Of a stretch of DNA of 32,826 nucleotides, positions 30,475 through 32,826 are shown in pieces (the stretch's first letter is position 1; each line of letters starts with the position of its first letter). Source of the DNA: Deltaproteobacteria bacterium (GTDB lineage: Bacteria; Desulfobacterota; Desulfobaccia; Desulfobaccales; 0-14-0-80-60-11). The notes beneath the pieces are model-generated. The model did no database searches. It worked only from the letters and a program-made list of their open reading frames with translations, and was not told the origin of the DNA. The translations under genes were made by a program, and so were the position numbers. The stretch covers positions 1 to 32,826 of the forward strand of contig VGSJ01000027.1 in NCBI GenBank assembly GCA_016875015.1, written 5' to 3'.

Positions 30475-31380
30475 TTGAGTTTCATTAATAAAGCTTTAGA
30501 AAAAGCCAAAGCTTTGCATCACCAGAAGGTGAAGCCGACCCCTTCCCCCAGCCAGGCGCCACCGCAGACGCCTTTGCCTGACCTGGATGAGGTCACCGGT
30601 TTTTCCGAGACTCCAGGGGAGATTCATTACGCCTACACCCGCAAGGTGGCGGTAGATATGGACAGTCTGCGCCGGCAGCGCTTGATCGTGGCTGGCAGTG
30701 ACGAGAGCTTCGGGGAAGCCTATAAATTGTTGCGGACCCACATCTTGCATAGCACCAAGCGGGAAGGCCGGAATACCCTGATGTTTACCGGCCCCCTGCC
30801 CAACGAAGGGAAAACCCTGACGACCATCAATTTAGCCATCGCGATTTCCCAGCGCGTCGGCCAGTCGGTGCTCTTGGTGGATGGTGATCTGCGCAATCCG
30901 TCAATGCACCGCTACCTTGACCTGCCTCCGGGACCGGGGTTGTTTGATTATTTGACCTCAGGGTATCCCATTGCCGAATCTCTGGTGCATCCCGGGGGCT
31001 TGGCCAACCTGGTGGTGCTCCCCGCGGGGAAATCTACCCCCCAATCCGTAGAACTCCTCAGTTCTCCCCTCATGGTGGATTTGGTCCGGGAATTGAAACA
31101 TTTTTATCCAGACCGTTACGTGCTCTTTGATTTGCCGCCTTTGGTCTATGCGGATGCCCTGGCCTTTGCCCCCCTGGTAGACGGCATTATTTTGGTAGTG
31201 GAGGCCGGCAGCACTCCCCGGGAAGAAATCACCCGTGCCCTGGCGCTGCTCAAAGCCTTTCCGGTTCTGGGGTGTGTGCTCAATAAGATAGACCCCATAG
31301 ATCTATCTTATGACTATTATTACAAACACTATCCGGATCGAAACTCCCAGAAAAAATTCAAACTGCCCTGGTTTAAATAA
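30475..31380 (+). CDS. BY-type tyrosine autokinase of the polysaccharide locus (CpsD/CapB-like)
   Basis: This cytoplasmic kinase partners with the chain-length protein and regulates polymer synthesis by phosphorylating its own tyrosine tail. In the 301 residues, a Pro-rich N-terminal segment (about 20-45) is followed by Walker A TGPLPNEGKT (105-114), Walker A' LLVDGDLRNPS (about 134-144) and Walker B VLFDLPPLVYADA. The C-terminal tail DLSYDYYYKHYPD holds five tyrosines, the usual autophosphorylation cluster. It starts at TTG 30475 with AGGAAG about 7 nt upstream, 69 bp after the chain-length gene. The ATPase gene begins 2 bp after its stop. Confidence 0.88.
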   Translation: MSFINKALEKAKALHHQKVKPTPSPSQAPPQTPLPDLDEVTGFSETPGEIHYAYTRKVAVDMDSLRRQRLIVAGSDESFGEAYKLLRTHILHSTKREGRNTLMFTGPLPNEGKTLTTINLAIAISQRVGQSVLLVDGDLRNPSMHRYLDLPPGPGLFDYLTSGYPIAESLVHPGGLANLVVLPAGKSTPQSVELLSSPLMVDLVRELKHFYPDRYVLFDLPPLVYADALAFAPLVDGIILVVEAGSTPREEITRALALLKAFPVLGCVLNKIDPIDLSYDYYYKHYPDRNSQKKFKLPWFK

Positions 31381-31382
31381 CT

Positions 31383-32522
31383 ATGTACGAAGATTTTTAT
31401 GGACTGAAGGAACGCCCCTTTACCCTGGTACCTGACCCGGATTATTTATATCTGGGTTCCCAGCACAAACTGGCCCGGGCTTACCTGGAATACGGCATCA
31501 AAGAACGGATGGGGTTTGTGGTGCTGACGGGAGAGGTAGGCACCGGCAAGACCACCTTAATAAAATCGTTATTGCGGGAAAAAGAAGCCACCCAGCGTGT
31601 GGGCGTCCTCTATCAGACTTCCGTGGAGGCTGAAGATCTCCTGGATCTCCTCCTCAAGGAATTTCAAATTCGCGGGCATTTGGGGGGCAGTCGGGCGGCC
31701 CGTCTCGGGGCGTTTAATCAGTTTCTGCTGTTGTCGCACGGCCGGGGCGAACACGTTGTCCTGGTGGTGGATGAGGCCCAGAACCTGGGGTCCAAGGCCC
31801 TCGAGGAATTGCGTCTTTTATCCAACCTGCAGACGGATAAGGAACCGCTCTTGCAGGTAATTCTGGTGGGGCAACCCGGGCTACGGGAGCGGCTCAGGCA
31901 TCCGGCGCTCCGTCAGTTGGCCCAGCGGGTGGCGATCCATTACCATCTCAGACCCCTGGACCAAGATGAAACCAAGGACTATGTCCGTTTCCGCCTGGCC
32001 CGGGCCGGCGGCAGCGGCATTTTTACCACCTCGGCTTTAGATAAACTCTATGAATATACCCAAGGGGTGCCCCGCCGGCTCAATGCCTGGTGTGATTTGG
32101 CCCTGGTGGCCGGCTACGCTGAGGGACGGCATGAAATAGATGGGGAATTTATCGATCTGGTGATCTCGGCCCAAGGCGGAAGCCTGGAAGACACCGAGGG
32201 GGGAGAGTCCTCAATTTCTGAAGATCTAGTTATCTTGCCAGAGACCTTGGGCAGCCGCCTTCAAGCCTCTGACAACGGGCTGGAGGCCGCGGTGCAAGAT
32301 CTATCGGGGAGGTTGACCCGGTTGGAGGGAATGGTGCTGGAGCTTACGAGCCAGTTGCTGCCGGTAATAACGACGGTGCTGTCTAACCACACGCCTACCT
32401 TGCCAAAGCAACCAATATGCCACGATGATGCCGACAAAATTAACCCGACTACTCATGAAGAACCCCAATCCCAGGATGTCGTTCCCCTGGCTCGGGGTAA
32501 GTTTTGGAAAAAATTTTTTTGA
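31383..32522 (+). CDS. PEP-CTERM-type AAA ATPase (ExeA-like) of the polysaccharide locus
   Basis: This cytoplasmic ATPase is found with exosortase-type polysaccharide genes; its precise job is unknown. The 379-residue protein begins MYEDFYGLKERPFTLVPDP, the family-typical start. It has Walker A GEVGTGKT (50-57), Walker B VVLVVDEAQN (about 123-132) and a sensor/lid region (GVPRRLNAWCDLALVAGY). The last roughly 110 residues are not conserved and include a likely coiled-coil (LEAAVQDLSGRLTRLEGMVLELTSQL), which may mediate partner binding. It starts 2 bp after the kinase stop, so the two are co-translated. The usual ATPase of these loci is about 270-350 residues, so the extended tail is slightly long. 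Confidence 0.85.
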   Translation: MYEDFYGLKERPFTLVPDPDYLYLGSQHKLARAYLEYGIKERMGFVVLTGEVGTGKTTLIKSLLREKEATQRVGVLYQTSVEAEDLLDLLLKEFQIRGHLGGSRAARLGAFNQFLLLSHGRGEHVVLVVDEAQNLGSKALEELRLLSNLQTDKEPLLQVILVGQPGLRERLRHPALRQLAQRVAIHYHLRPLDQDETKDYVRFRLARAGGSGIFTTSALDKLYEYTQGVPRRLNAWCDLALVAGYAEGRHEIDGEFIDLVISAQGGSLEDTEGGESSISEDLVILPETLGSRLQASDNGLEAAVQDLSGRLTRLEGMVLELTSQLLPVITTVLSNHTPTLPKQPICHDDADKINPTTHEEPQSQDVVPLARGKFWKKFF

Positions 32523-32826
32523 TCCTGAATTGATAATGCCGTGAACCATAACCACAGATTACCTCTTTTTTTCAGACTAATCCCCTCATACCTGAGCTTC
32601 TTATAAAGTTGCCGTCAAACTCATCTTCGACAGTTGTAAAAAAATAGTTTTGGATTATCAGTAAGTTAAGCCATGGCAAAAAAGGGTTGGCACTACATGC
32701 TATTGGAGTCCGGCGTCTGGTCTTCAACTGACCGGTCCCAGAGGGGTGACCGCCGACGGCGGCCGCACCCCGGCGGCGGCGAAGGCGTGGTGGGCCGAAC
32801 CCACCAGGTCGGTGCGCAGTTGATAA
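32523..32826. other. Region after the ATPase gene: palindromes and a possible partial ORF
   Basis: The first roughly 150 bp are AT-rich with no gene. The last 100 bp turn very GC-rich and contain CCGCCG-A-CGGCGG (about 32750-32762) and GGTGGG-CCGAA-CCCACC (about 32787-32805), both palindromic and repeat-like. No terminator was found after the ATPase stop. Confidence 0.5.
32673..32826 (+). CDS. Possible start of a further gene, cut by the window edge
   Basis: ATG 32673 opens a frame that stays open to the end (51 codons). It begins MAKKGWHYMLLESG and then becomes Arg/Gly/Pro-rich across the palindromes. There is no good ribosome binding site and the second half looks like translated repeat, so it is more likely chance than a gene. 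Confidence 0.15.
   Translation, partial: MAKKGWHYMLLESGVWSSTDRSQRGDRRRRPHPGGGEGVVGRTHQVGAQLI

Noticed and set aside
1-32826. CRISPR array, tRNA, rRNA or insertion sequence
   Set aside because: No regularly spaced direct repeats, cloverleaf or TTCGAATC-type arm, rRNA motif or transposase was seen in either strand.

Overview
The window reads as ordinary chromosome from a GC-rich, Gram-negative, probably anaerobic bacterium. The outer-membrane machinery (TolC/RND efflux, Mla lipid transport, Wza-type export, a beta-barrel protein, several lipobox lipoproteins), a GAF-AAA-Fis sigma-54 activator, a stand-alone FMN-type glutamate synthase and an exosortase-type (XrtA/PEP-CTERM-like) polysaccharide locus together point to Desulfobacterota (Desulfobacca/Syntrophobacter-like). 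This is inferred from gene content, not from a marker gene. No tRNA, rRNA, CRISPR array, transposase or integrase was seen.

Region 1 (about 160-6260, +): a heavy-metal efflux operon. A very good sigma-70 promoter sits directly on the start of a small Cys/His-rich exported protein, followed by a TolC-family outer-membrane factor, a membrane-fusion protein with His-rich ends, and a CusA/CzcA-type RND pump, all tightly spaced. A small probable lipoprotein (6326) follows. Region 2 (7190-8839, +): a lipoprotein that fuses a Memo-like domain to a CapA-like metallophosphoesterase. Region 3 (8987-11883, +): a two-gene cassette, a small PD-(D/E)XK-like nuclease candidate overlapping an N6-adenine DNA methylase with a TRD-like tail. 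This is the best candidate for an uncharacterised restriction or defence system here.

Region 4 (12068-16668, -): a five-gene operon read leftwards, mlaE-mlaF-mlaD, a TPR lipoprotein, and an M50 site-2 protease with CBS domains. Convergent hairpins (11966-12036) separate it from the methylase. Region 5 (16669-21148, +): a NifA-like sigma-54 activator with an AT-rich operator-like dyad and an attenuator-like terminator in its leader, then about 1 kb of non-coding DNA rich in dispersed palindromes. That stretch also holds a well-formed -24/-12 promoter in front of a 525-residue FMN-type glutamate synthase with an N-terminal four-cysteine cluster.

Region 6 (21990-25368, +): an HpnN-like RND/MMPL transporter overlapping an MlaC-family periplasmic lipid carrier. 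The MlaC protein is thus coupled to an RND pump rather than to the MlaEFD operon 6 kb away. Region 7 (25586-32522, +): a polysaccharide synthesis and export locus (Wza-like export lipoprotein, beta-barrel protein, KpsF/KdsD isomerase, Wzz-like chain-length protein, BY-type tyrosine kinase, PEP-CTERM-type ATPase). It continues past the window; no exosortase or glycosyltransferase is visible. Several genes here start with TTG. Non-coding gaps hold at least five kinds of palindromic dispersed-repeat-like sequence, including a nested 118-bp inverted-repeat element at 21516-21633.
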